Positions 17,801 to 25,474 of a DNA stretch of 64,000 nt are shown one piece after another. The translations under genes and the position numbers were made by a program. The notes under the pieces were generated by a model, which saw only the letters and a list, made by a program, of their open reading frames with translations, made no database searches and was not told where the DNA came from. Each line of letters begins with the position of its first letter. The stretch's first letter is position 1. Origin of the DNA: Pseudomonas sp. B21-040 (lineage in GTDB: Bacteria; Pseudomonadota; Gammaproteobacteria; Pseudomonadales; Pseudomonadaceae); the NCBI RefSeq assembly GCF_024748695.1, contig NZ_CP087176.1:2969501-3033500 (forward strand). Reading direction: 5' to 3'.

Positions 17801-18852
17801 CGTTCGAGAAGATCGCAGCAGAAATGGTCGGCCTTGCCGGTAGAGCTGGCGAAGTGCCGTCACCTGACGAGAAAGAACGCCTGGAACGCGAGCGCAGGCA
17901 ATGCTACGCGCGAGACTATATGGAAAAGCTAGTTAACCTGGACATCCTCGTACCTACCAGCGTTAACACGGAACCTCAACGACTGCTGGAGCCTTCGAAT
18001 GACAACACTGGAAGACTGCGCAAGGCCCTCCACTCGTTCCTGAGTATTTGGCCGCTTGCGTTATGTGCAGTTGCGATTGCAGTTGGTTGTAATCTAGGCG
18101 CACGCTGGCAGTTTTCTGATCCGCTACCGGCGACTGTTTTGCAGGCGAGCGAGCATGTGCCGACATCGGTAACCCCAATCAATACTTCGATTCAGGCCAA
18201 CCCACCGGCAGTTTTGATAACACCATCGACGACTCCGATGCCCGAGTTGCAGCCGGGTGAGGATCGAGGGATCGCCTGGTATGTATTTGCAGTCCCAATT
18301 GGGATACTCGTGCTATGGGCGATAGGTTTTACGATGGTCAGGTTGCGCACCAACTTTTACCAGGTGAAGGATTCGCGTGCGTTCTCGGAAGCGTTGCGTG
18401 TATGGATGCCGCTCGTGCAGCAACATCGGAAGACACCCCGAGCGCTAAAGCGCTTTGGCAATCGCATACGTTACCTTGCGATGCTTCACCAGGCAGAACA
18501 CCTGGACGAGTCGCGCATAGATGCGCTGTCCAGAATAGTTTCCAGTTGGTGGCGCAGGTCAAATGGCAAGGTCGTGGCAACGACCGATTCCATTGAAACC
18601 ACGCCGCTAACTCAGAGCGGGAGTATTCTAGGCGAGGACTTGATCGTTGCTCTTGGCGCACTTAACGAGGTCTGCGGATCCGGCTGGCGAAAGTGTATGG
18701 AAGGGAGTTTTCCGGTCGGCTTGGAGGATGCCGTGCGCAACGCCATTGAGAACCACTTGTGCTTGGGCAACGGAACGCATTGGCCACCTACGGGCGCTGA
18801 AATGGACAGCTTCGAAACGTCGTTGCAGGGTATTCGCGTCCCATCGAAATGA
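14809..18852 (+). CDS. Giant KAP NTPase with 14 YCF48-like propeller repeats
   Basis: About 1347 residues. A membrane helix near residues 25-41 is followed by 14 repeats of ~41 residues (about 77-660) with the core GWAVGxxGTILATSDGGxTW, of YCF48/BNR type, which form beta-propeller blades. A second helix (~678-690) leads to a KAP-family P-loop NTPase: Walker A GDWGSGKSS near 750, Walker B MVIVIDDLDRC near 950, and membrane helices inserted between them (~825-845), a hallmark of KAP proteins. Two more helices lie near 1080 and 1160. The propeller is likely periplasmic and the NTPase cytoplasmic. The start at 14809 is a choice; a GTG at 14794 is possible. KAP proteins include phage-exclusion factors; a role here is inferred. 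Confidence 0.85.
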   Translation: MQKRKSVGENSVRTGFRQLRIQPLWALLGIALVLISLTLASLQAPHPTPYKALSERSWFEWLRYPIERNANHRLQVMEIEISNAIFLPDGQRGWAVGERGTILATSDGGHIWTAQPSGVQATLWSVQFNADGQRGWAVGRNGTILATSDGGHTWAVQPSGVQDHLTSVQFNTDGQRGWAVGERGTILATRDGGSTWGAQPSGVQKTLYAVQFNVDGQRGWAVGERGTILTTLAKSDGYLWAAQRSGVRDDLVAVQFNADGQRGWAVGERGTILTTSDGGSTWGPQSSGVQATLLAVQFNADGQRGWAVGRNGTILATNDGGHTWAAQSSGVQATLYAVQFNADGLRGWAVGYSGTILVTDDGGRTWGLETRELTTVWAVQFNADGLRGWAVGGDGSILATSDGGSTWGVQTSGLKEALALWSVHFNVDGQHGWAVGERGTILATSDGGHTWAAQTSGVQAALYAVQFNADDLHGWAVGYSGTILATRDGGSTWNLQSSGVQATLHAVRFNADGQRGWAVGERGTILTTSDGGSTWGPQSSGVQATLLAVQFNADGQRGWAVGRNGTILATSDGGHTWAAHSSGVQATLYAVQFNADGLRGWAVGELGTILATSDGGSTWDLQPSEVQATLYTVQFNADGLRGWTVDNSGTILDTSDGGYTWTVRAVSLSYSRYPAPWFGLSLIAAALCWRLSFRPITDAPEQGAEAMVATDAPTTVFAQDRLRFGPLAKGISRFLRNASTEPSLTLAISGDWGSGKSSLMALVCNDLRQHRSQPVWFNAWHHQKEEQLLAALLNAIQNQALPSSTTPKGWSFRLRLLFLRSKKHFLLAFVMVTAVSTVMAFLMTHDLEVWGKLWSSVASILPWLDTVATGKLDKLSPSDLGKLTAQLASGITVLVALRKALTAFGADPAVLLSATAEQFRLKDASALTNFRARFAAQFDEVTQCLPYRMVIVIDDLDRCRPESVLDVMEAVNFLVSSGKCFVIFGMATNRVQAALAMSFEKIAAEMVGLAGRAGEVPSPDEKERLERERRQCYARDYMEKLVNLDILVPTSVNTEPQRLLEPSNDNTGRLRKALHSFLSIWPLALCAVAIAVGCNLGARWQFSDPLPATVLQASEHVPTSVTPINTSIQANPPAVLITPSTTPMPELQPGEDRGIAWYVFAVPIGILVLWAIGFTMVRLRTNFYQVKDSRAFSEALRVWMPLVQQHRKTPRALKRFGNRIRYLAMLHQAEHLDESRIDALSRIVSSWWRRSNGKVVATTDSIETTPLTQSGSILGEDLIVALGALNEVCGSGWRKCMEGSFPVGLEDAVRNAIENHLCLGNGTHWPPTGAEMDSFETSLQGIRVPSK
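15040..16790 (+). repeat. Fourteen ~123-bp tandem repeats coding for propeller blades
   Basis: The unit contains a conserved core such as GATGGCCAGCGCGGCTGGGC followed by a GGCACGATCCTGGCCAC-like segment. The stretch 15575-15851 is nearly identical to 16334-16610, an offset of 759 bp, which equals six units and a bit. That marks a recent internal duplication or gene conversion. Confidence 0.85.
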
Positions 18853-19003
18853 CGTCAGCAGCACTGTGCTGAAGGCTTTGCCATCTAAGGAGGGAGCGCT
18901 TGGGGTCTCGGACTGAAACAGGAATACGCGTTTGACGTTGAACTCCAGGGGCGACTGTTTACGGTATTGAAGTGAGGGCCGCAGTTAGCCGATAGCAGAG
19001 TGA

Positions 19004-19213
19004 TTACTCTGGTGCCATCAGTACTGCGAGCGTCATCTTGATGAACTCTTCATTCTTGTCGATAGTTTCCAAGGCGCCACGCACATTGCCTCCGACCTCG
19101 GACGCTCCGCGATGCTCAACCCAAAGCGTCAATTCCATAATGGCAGCCTCTAGAGCGAGTTGATTTTCATTGATTTTGAAAAGCAAGGAAGGGAGCAGGT
19201 CTGAGTTCGGCAT
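19004..19213 (-). CDS. Small hypothetical protein
   Basis: A 69-residue acidic helical protein with no recognised family. The ATG at 19213 has GGAGGAA 6 bp upstream and begins MPNSDLLPSLLFKINENQ; a longer frame from 19315 lacks such support. It lies alone near the right end of the island, convergent with the KAP NTPase gene. Confidence 0.6.
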   Translation of the reverse strand: MPNSDLLPSLLFKINENQLALEAAIMELTLWVEHRGASEVGGNVRGALETIDKNEEFIKMTLAVLMAPE

Positions 19214-19306
19214 TACGATTCCTCCATGGATGGGTTCAGCGTAGCAGTAACACCCTTGTACAGGATCAATAGATCCCATTGAGGCGCAGGGATCGATCAA
19301 AAAACC

Positions 19307-19378
19307 GTTCCGCAACCCAATAGCAGCTCTTGAAAGTGCGCGGGGTGCAGGTCGTTAAAAATCAGTAGCTTGCGGAAC
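19307..19378. repeat. GTTCCGCAA motif pair (inverted) near the right island end
   Basis: GTTCCGCAA occurs at 19307-19315 and its complement TTGCGGAAC at 19370-19378, 42 bp before the tRNA-Cys fragment. The same 9-mer occurs twice near the left end (67-96). They are probable arm-type sites of the island integrase; the function is inferred. Confidence 0.5.
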
Positions 19379-19419
19379 GGTAAAGCTGCTAACCTATTGA
19401 AATAGCTTGTTTTGTGAAT

Positions 19420-19466
19420 GGATTGCAAATCCACCTACGCCGGTTCGATTCCGACCTCGGCCTCCA
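19420..19466 (+). repeat. tRNA-Cys 3' fragment, right attachment site
   Basis: The 47-nt segment has the anticodon stem-loop 3' part with GCA in GGATTGCAAATCC, a variable region, the T-arm GCCGGTTCGATTCCGAC-like segment and an acceptor end with CCA. The 5' half (D-arm and acceptor strand) is missing and is replaced by island sequence, so it is not a working tRNA. It marks the island's right end. Confidence 0.8.
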
Positions 19467-19474
19467 CTTTAAAC

Positions 19475-19511
19475 AAGCTCCGTAGATCGATGATTTGCGG
19501 AGCTTTTTTAT
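19475..19511 (+). terminator. Intrinsic terminator after the tRNA-Cys fragment
   Basis: AGCTCCG...CGGAGCT stem with an imperfect upper part and seven T. It is a diverged copy of the terminator at 11-45. Confidence 0.75.
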
Positions 19512-19661
19512 TTGCGCTGTCCCGCAAGATTTAGTCTTGAAATGGGCATTTGCGAACTTGCTTCACGGGGGTGGGATGTATATATTTCCACCTCTGCTGC
19601 ACAAGCGTCAGAACTGCCAGGTCGTTACTTGCCAGCTTTCAGATTGCTTGACCGCGCTACC

Positions 19662-19748
19662 GCCCGAATGGCGAAACTGGTAGACGCATGGGACTTAAAA
19701 TCCCCCGCTCGTAAGGGCGTGCCGGTTCGATTCCGGCTTCGGGCACCA
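19662..19748 (+). tRNA. tRNA-Leu (anticodon UAA)
   Basis: An 87-nt class II tRNA. The acceptor strands GCCCGAA and TTCGGGC pair, the anticodon TAA lies at 19696-19698 in the loop CTTAAAA, there is a long variable arm (CCGCTCGTAAGGGCGT region), the T-loop is TTCGATT, and CCA is encoded. It is intact and lies ~170 bp ahead of a P4-type integrase, which probably used it as the attachment site. Confidence 0.95.
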
Positions 19749-19791
19749 TCTTGCATTCCACCGAGCGCTTTTGAGTTCTTTGGAAGCCTTG

Positions 19792-19818
19792 AAAAACCTG
19801 CCTTCTGGCGGGTTTTTT
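19792..19818 (+). terminator. Intrinsic terminator after tRNA-Leu
   Basis: AAAACCTGCC, a short loop, GGCGGGTTTTTT. It ends the tRNA transcript ahead of the integrase promoter region. Confidence 0.8.
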
Positions 19819-19920
19819 CGTTTTAGCATTCCGTCGGATTCTCGTCCATTCTTCTGGAATCCAGTCATTTAGAGGGTAAAGTTAGGGGTAGTCATTGGTT
19901 CGATTAAGGATAGTACCCTT

Positions 19921-21243
19921 ATGTCGCGCACAACTGCTCCGCTTACCGATGCTGCTTGCCGTTTAGCCAAGCCAACAGACCGTCCCTACAAGCTTTTCGA
20001 CGGCGACGGTCTCTATCTCCTAATCCAACCCAATGGCCGTAAAGGCTGGCGTCTAAGGTACGTAAAGCCTGACGGCCGGGAGGGGTTGACCTCCCTCGGC
20101 AGCTATCCTGTGATTGGCCTGGCCGATGCGCGCCAGAAGCGTTTAGATGCGAAGCGGATGCTCGCAGACGGCATTGATCCTGTTGAGAGCAAGCGTAAAG
20201 CCAAAGCGGAAGATGGTGGCAACGGCCGTACCTTTGAAAGCGTTGCGTTGGACTGGCACAAGAACATGTCGGCCAGATGGACACCCGACCATTCCAAGAA
20301 TGTGTTGAACCGTCTGAATAACTATGTTTTTCCGTTTATCGGTGCCCGCGCGATTGCTGATCTCGATACTTATGATCTGATGCAACCTTTGGAGGTGATC
20401 AGAAAACGAGGAACGATTGACGTCGCCTTAAGGGTACAAAGATACCTGCAAAGTATTATGCGTGAGGCAAAACGCCTTCGTCTTATTCCGATAAACCCTG
20501 CCTACGATCTTCAGGGCTTGATCAAAGCGCCGCGAGTCTCCCATCGGCCTGCATTGCCCCTATCACGCCTGCCTGAATTGCTGGCACGAATCAATGCCTA
20601 CAAGGGCCGAGAGCTGACCCGGCTAACGCTCATACTGTCGCTGCACGTGTTTGTTCGCTCGAGTGAATTACGTTTCGCTCGCTGGTGTGAGTTCGACCTC
20701 AAGCGTGGCGTATGGGAGATCCCGGATACTCGGCCGGAGCTGGAGGACGTACGTCATTCAACGCGGGGGACGAAAATGGCGGGCGATATTCATCTTGTGC
20801 CTTTATCGCCGCAAGTTGTGGCCGTGCTTGAACAGGTCCACACCCTCACGGGCACATTCGACCTGGTATTTGCCGGTGATGCTAGGGCCTGGAAGCCGAT
20901 GTCAGAAAACACAGTGAACAAAGCGTTGCGCACTATGGGGTACGAAACCAAGACCGAGATCTGTGGTCACGGCTTCCGCTCAATGGCCTGCAGCGCACTG
21001 GTTGAGTCAGGGCTGTGGTCTGAGACGGCTATTGAAAGGCAGATGAGCCATCGAGAGCGCAACAGCGTTCGCGCTGCCTACATTCACAAGGCAGAATTCA
21101 TTGAAGAGCGCAGGCTGATCATGAACTGGTGGAGCCGGTACCTTGAGGCCAATCTTCAGGAGCATGTCACCCCTCACGAGTTTGCGAATCGGGTCGGCGA
21201 GAATGTCAATCGGTTAAAAGTAAAACGTGGCGCAATGAAGTAG
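19921..21243 (+). CDS. P4-type tyrosine integrase
   Basis: A 440-residue integrase of the P4/CP4-57 class. The N-terminal ~90 residues are the arm-binding DUF4102 domain (LFDGDGLYLLIQPNGRKGWRLRY), residues ~100-195 the core-binding domain, and the rest the catalytic domain with Arg in FVRSSELRFARW, HGFRSMACS (box II HxxR), the His in RQMSHRERNSVRAAY and a Tyr nucleophile in that same segment. The gene lies just after tRNA-Leu, as is usual for this class. The upstream leader has AGGGTAAAGTTAGGGGTAG-like direct motifs that may bind the integrase. No tRNA-Leu fragment is seen elsewhere in the window, so the other end of its element was not found. Confidence 0.92.
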   Translation: MSRTTAPLTDAACRLAKPTDRPYKLFDGDGLYLLIQPNGRKGWRLRYVKPDGREGLTSLGSYPVIGLADARQKRLDAKRMLADGIDPVESKRKAKAEDGGNGRTFESVALDWHKNMSARWTPDHSKNVLNRLNNYVFPFIGARAIADLDTYDLMQPLEVIRKRGTIDVALRVQRYLQSIMREAKRLRLIPINPAYDLQGLIKAPRVSHRPALPLSRLPELLARINAYKGRELTRLTLILSLHVFVRSSELRFARWCEFDLKRGVWEIPDTRPELEDVRHSTRGTKMAGDIHLVPLSPQVVAVLEQVHTLTGTFDLVFAGDARAWKPMSENTVNKALRTMGYETKTEICGHGFRSMACSALVESGLWSETAIERQMSHRERNSVRAAYIHKAEFIEERRLIMNWWSRYLEANLQEHVTPHEFANRVGENVNRLKVKRGAMK

Positions 21244-21754
21244 GCGTACCGGGAATGCTTCGTTGGGGGGGGGGGGGGCGATCAAAAGGTCGTTCGCCAA
21301 TTGATGTCCTCACTCCGGATAATTTCGACGTGACCACGCGGTTCGTGTGCAGTGCCCTGGGCTCAAGCTGAGGTGTTAACTTCGAGCGGTGGCAAAGGAT
21401 GTTACCGTTACAGTTGAGTGCTTCTGATGGGCGTTTGTTGTTCTTCGAGTTGCCACTGGAGGGCGGACTTCACATGCCACCTGAGGCATCGGGAGAAACT
21501 CGAAAAATGACGCTCAGCATCTGATTTCTACGGGCTAATGATCACGATATGCTGCCCTTGAGTCGGATTTTTTATTGCGCAGGAGAACACCATTTGGCAA
21601 TATTTCGCCCCCGCACTCTCTTGTCAGCTCTCCATCCCTCTCATTTGGGGGCTGCGTCTCGGATAGGGTGGGTAACCCGGCCTTCGTGTCGGGTTTTTTA
21701 TTTACAAGCCAACCACAGTCGGCAGAAAAATTTAAATATTTCTCTACCCTCTTA
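21244..21754. other. Non-coding stretch with a 14-G tract
   Basis: About 510 bp with no convincing gene. A run of 14 G lies at 21265-21278, just after the integrase stop. Short frames near 21549-21766 have no coding character. Confidence 0.5.
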
Positions 21755-21798
21755 ATGGGGTGCTAGGGGTCGAGTGTTCGAATCACTCCGTCCCGACC
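21755..21798 (+). repeat. tRNA-Pro 3' fragment, copy 1 (attachment-site relic)
   Basis: The segment reads from an anticodon-loop-like TGGGGTG through a perfect T-arm (GAGTG, TTCGAAT, CACTC) to the acceptor end CGTCCCG-A-CCA. G72 followed by A73 and an expected C1-G72 pair point to tRNA-Pro, and GGG to its anticodon. There is no 5' half. The similarity to copy 2 at 29221-29264 continues ~100 bp downstream, through the terminator and a TACCCCTACAAAACG motif. Confidence 0.65.
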
Positions 21799-21807
21799 AT
21801 ATAATTC

Positions 21808-21846
21808 AAGGGGTTGCGAGATTTTATCTGGCGACCCCTTTTTATT
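21808..21846 (+). terminator. Terminator after tRNA-Pro fragment, copy 1
   Basis: GGGGTTGCGAGAT and GGCGACCCC form a stem with one mismatch, followed by a T-rich run. Copy 2 at 29274-29312 has a better-paired stem. Confidence 0.6.
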
Positions 21847-22126
21847 TTAGGTGGTTTTTACCCCTACAAAACGGCTGGCTCTGGGTGGAATCTTCGATGG
21901 ATATCAAGGACGCAATTTGCGCGTTTTCGGTTCTTTTTTTTATGATCGGCTGCTGCGGTATCGGGCGCGATCCGCGCGGATACGTAACAGACCACCTCTG
22001 GCCGAGAGCCGCCGGTATTAAAGGCAGCTATCACCTCAAAGCGGATACCTATGGGCAGACGGTAATATCGGCGAGCTAAGTCTGCACTCAGCGCAGAAGC
22101 ACTATCAGATATTCGCCAGAATACGT
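21847..22126. other. Attachment-flank and spacer, no gene seen
   Basis: The first part repeats the flank found after the second tRNA-Pro fragment. The motif TTTTTACCCCTACAAAACG near 21857 resembles the direct motifs seen in leaders of P4-type integrase genes, so this may be the leader of a lost integrase. The rest has no clear coding. Confidence 0.45.
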
Positions 22127-23178
22127 TCACGGCCGATCTTTCAATCGGTTCTGAAACAGTAATGGCTGCCTGCGCAATCCCGACTGCCTGCACCATTCCA
22201 GCGGGGACACACTAAACCAGCGATTGAATGCCCGCGAGAACGTGCTGACATCGGCGTAACCCAGCTGATGCGCCATTTGTGTCAGGCTGATCGTCGGGAC
22301 TTGCAGGTAATTGCGCACCAATTGCTGGCGTGTCTCATCCAGCAATTGCTGAAAGGACGTGTTTTTTTGCTCCAGGCGACGCTGCAAAGTACGAGGGTTG
22401 AGCGCCATGCAGTCGGCCACTCTGTCGATCGTCGCACGACCGCTGGGCAACAGATTGCGAAGTAATTGTCCGACGTAGCCGGGCATTTCGTCTGCCGACA
22501 AGCGTTCCATGCCGGACAGATGTTGAACGATGAGTTGATGCAGTGCTTCGCTGGCGCAATCCAGCGGCTGCGTCAGCACGCAAGCGTCGAATAACAGACC
22601 GGTATGTGCCGCAGAGAAGGTCGGCGTGATACCCAGCGTCTTCCGATAGACGAACTCATCTGCATGGGGCGAGTGACGAAGCATTACTGCTTCGGGCTGC
22701 CATTGGTCCCCGACCAAGGTCCGCATCAGTTGCATACCGACACCACACGCCAACTCTTCTGCCTGTGACAGTCCGGCCATTGTCGTTTCATCTATCTGGT
22801 AACTGAGCACGGCAACGCCGTCGACAACCTCGAGTTCAATTTGCGCTGATCCGTTGTACAACGAGAAATTGGCGCGCAGCGCAAACAAGGCATCACCGAC
22901 GGTTCGAGTGTTGTGAATCAGGAAAAAAATATCACCGAAAACGTCGACCCCTTGATAGAGCCCGAATTCCAGGCCGAACAACGGGTTATTCGAACCCTGT
23001 TGGCACAGCTCCAGCAAGCCGCAATAGTGCTGGAAGGACAGGATATCTTCCGGACGGTGCAGCGAAGCCACGGGCAATGAGGCCTGACGCAGCATCCGGT
23101 TCGGGTCCAAGCCCTGACTGCGGGCGAATTGATCAATCCTGCAAGGCTGAGGGCACGAATGAAAGGATTGGAAGCCAT
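22127..23178 (-). pseudogene. AraC-family regulator, frameshifted near its start
   Basis: The body (about 327 residues) has an N-terminal arabinose-binding-like domain of the OruR/ArgR-like type (HYCGLLELCQQGSNNPLFGLEFGLYQG) and a C-terminal double HTH ending in GYADVSTFSRAFNRWFSVSPLEW. The natural start is probably the ATG at 23178 (MASNPFIRALSLAGL), but that frame shifts near 23130, where one T seems missing in AATTCGCCC. Translation from a TTG at 23110 could rescue a slightly shortened protein. It lies 6 bp after a paralogue in tandem; the two show the same domain order and similar motifs. Confidence 0.7.
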
Positions 23179-23183
23179 TTCTA

Positions 23184-24168
23184 TCACCGAGGGATTTGAT
23201 ACTTATGTTGCTTCCACTTTTGCGGACTGATGCCGTTCCAGCGAGTGAAAGCCCGGGAGAATGTACTCAGATCGGCGTAACCCAACAGACTTGCCAATTG
23301 CGTCAGGCTGATCGACGAGTCGCTGAGGTAACGCGCGGCCATTGCCTGACGCGTGTCGTCCAACAGTTCCTGAAATCCTGTGCCTTGCGTCATAAGATAG
23401 CGTTGCAGGGTGCGCGGGCTGATCATCATGTGCTCGGCAATCTGACCAATCGCGACCTGGCCATTGGCAAGCCTGCTGCGCAACAGCTTTTGCACGTAAG
23501 AGGGCAGCTCTTGCAGCGTCATGCGGGCCAGCTCATCGATGTGTTGCTGGACCAATTGCTGACACCTGACGTCCGTCGCTTCCAGAGGTATCGCTAGCAA
23601 TGATTCATCGAACACCCACGCATTGACGGGGCAATCGAAGCGCGGCAACAAACCCAGTAGTGCTCGGTAGGCGCTGCGATTTGCCACACAACAATGGCGC
23701 AACATCAGGCCTCGCGGTTGCCAGGCATGCCCGAGCAGTTCGCGGAGCAAGCACGCTGCTATCCCCATCGCCAACTCCACCGTCTGACGCACCGAGGCCA
23801 ACGCTCCATCGGTGATTTCATACAGGAGCAGGACGTTGCCAGTCTGACGTTCAAGGCGCACTTGCGCGCCGTCGCTATGAACATGGAAATAGCGGGTCAG
23901 TAGATTCAGTGCCGGTACAGCACATGGCGTAGAGCATGGTGCCGAGACTTTGCGTGCCCTGGTGCAAGCCGAACTGCAAGCCGAACAGGGGATTGTTCGA
24001 GCGCACCGCACACAACTCGACCAAGGCGTTGAACTGAGTGCCGGAAAGTTGCGCATCCAGCAGGTCTAAAGGCAGATGAACCTCAGCCAGCGCCGAATCC
24101 GGATCGATGCCCTGACTGACAGCGAACTCCTTAAACCCTAACAGAGCAGTACCACGGACAGTGGACAT
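23184..24168 (-). pseudogene. AraC-family regulator paralogue, frameshifted
   Basis: The N-terminal part from the ATG at 24168 reads GTALLGFKEFAVSQGIDPD and NNPLFGLQFGLHQGTQSLG in one frame. The rest, from about 23915 (LLTRYFHVHSDGAQVRLERQ) to the HTH end LLGYADLSTFSRAFTRWNGI, is in another. The shift falls near 23905-23920. The intact protein would be ~328 residues, like its neighbour. It seems a decayed duplicate; target genes are unknown. Confidence 0.7.
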
Positions 24169-24338
24169 CAACTCGATCCCCCGAATGAAACACAGCTTGT
24201 GGCCAAGGGCGCACTGGCACGATTTGCAAAATCTCTGGCGCGATCTGCAAAGCTTTCACCTTGGTCCCGAGACCAGACTTGAACCACCAATAACAAAAGA
24301 CCTGCGTTCGGCCCAAGGCTGGACGATGGAGGTATTCG

Positions 24339-24485
24339 ATGCGTCGGTTCCTGTTCGCTTTCCTGGTGGTCGCGCTGATTTCGGGTGCGCTTTATTTTCA
24401 ACCTCAGCCCGCTGGCGACACTGTTGTTCATCATTCCAATCACCCACCGGTTGCCGGCATCAGCGATGCCTTCACGCATTTCTGA
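24339..24485 (+). CDS. Small membrane or secreted protein, 48 residues
   Basis: MRRFLFAFLVVALISGALYF forms a positively charged start and a hydrophobic helix, then a short polar His/Pro-rich tail (HHSNHPPVAGISDAF). GGAGG lies 7 bp ahead of the ATG, which is strong support for such a short gene. It lies between the AraC relic and the uxuA fragment. No family is recognised. Confidence 0.5.
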   Translation: MRRFLFAFLVVALISGALYFQPQPAGDTVVHHSNHPPVAGISDAFTHF

Positions 24486-24494
24486 AGACTAAAG

Positions 24495-25310
24495 CGTTCT
24501 TTCCTGCACAGATTAGCGCTCGCGGAACTCGCCGCCAGACAGCGCTCCATGCAGGAACATCTGCTCAAGCGTTCGTGCCGAATCAGCATTGGCGGTAACC
24601 AGAAGGCCAAGGCCTACTTCGAGCAACTGACGCCAGCCCAGACCGAAACGTTGGTCAACACCTTGATCGCCGGTTTACCCGGCGCCGAGGAACACTACAG
24701 CCTGGAAGACTTCCGAGTATTGCTGCGCACCTACGCCGACATCGACGAAGCCAGGTTGCGTGAACACCTGGGGTACTTTTTGCGCGCGCTGATTCCGGTG
24801 GCAGAGGAAGCGGGCGTGCGCATGGCGATCCACCCGGACGATCCACCCCGTTCCCTGCTTGGCTTGCCGCGCATCCTGTCCACCGCCGAAGACGCCCAAT
24901 GGTTGCTGGACGCCGCCCCAAGCCCGGCTAATGGCCTGACGTTCTGCACCGGCTCCTATGGCGTACGTGAAGACAACGATCTGGTGGCGATGGCCAAGCA
25001 CTTTGCGCCTTTCATCTACTTCACCCACCTGCGATCAACCCGCCGAGAGGCCGACCCGCGTAGCTTCCACGAAGCCCACCATCTGGATGGTGATGTCGAC
25101 ATGGTCGGGGTCATCGCTGCCCTGGTGGCAGAAGAGTGCAGGCGTGAGCGCGAAGGTGGCCCGCGCTTGCCGCTGCGTCCGGACCATGGACATCAACTGC
25201 TCGACGATCAGCACCATGAAAGCAACCCCAGCTATTCGCTGATCGGTCGCCTCAAGGGCCTGGCAGAAATCCGGGGGGTGGAATTGGCCGTGCGTCAACA
25301 GCTGGACTGA
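24495..25310 (+). pseudogene. uxuA: Mannonate dehydratase UxuA, 5'-truncated
   Basis: The frame encodes the last ~270 residues of D-mannonate dehydratase, the enzyme that makes 2-keto-3-deoxygluconate from mannonate in glucuronate breakdown. Seen motifs are [40 protein letters not shown] and [12 protein letters not shown], covering metal-binding residues. Full-length UxuA is near 390-400 residues, so about 125 N-terminal residues, including part of the barrel, are missing. An ATG at 24549 could start a shorter product, but it would not be a complete barrel. No uxu or uid neighbours are present, so it is a stranded relic. Confidence 0.8.
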
Positions 25311-25474
25311 TGGCTTAAAAAAACTGAGCAGTAGTAAGCGGGCAACCCCGTTTGCTACTTGCTCTGCCGAGCGGCAGTGAGTATTTCCGGCTCCAACGCT
25401 TCCAGCCAACGATTCTCCGAACGGCTCAAATGCTGGCGCATCGAGGTTTGTGCGCCGAGAACGTCCTTCAGTCT

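Larger units (their letters stand above)
1..19466. mobile_element. Genomic island inserted at tRNA-Cys
   Basis: The window opens with CCA followed by a short spacer and a hairpin terminator. At 19420-19466 there is a 47-nt 3' part of a tRNA-Cys (GCA anticodon loop to CCA) followed by a closely similar spacer and terminator. Between the two ends lie a phage-type integrase, a prophage remnant, an IS and AT-rich genes, which is the usual content of a tRNA-targeted island. The intact tRNA-Cys is presumed to lie just left of base 1. The motif GTTCCGCAA occurs near both ends. The island may be composite, since the integrase at 4123-5190 is not at an end. Confidence 0.7.

Noticed and set aside
21755..21798. 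Considered as an intact tRNA gene
   Set aside because: Only the anticodon-loop to CCA part is present; the 5' acceptor strand and D-arm are absent. The same holds for 29221-29264 and 19420-19466.
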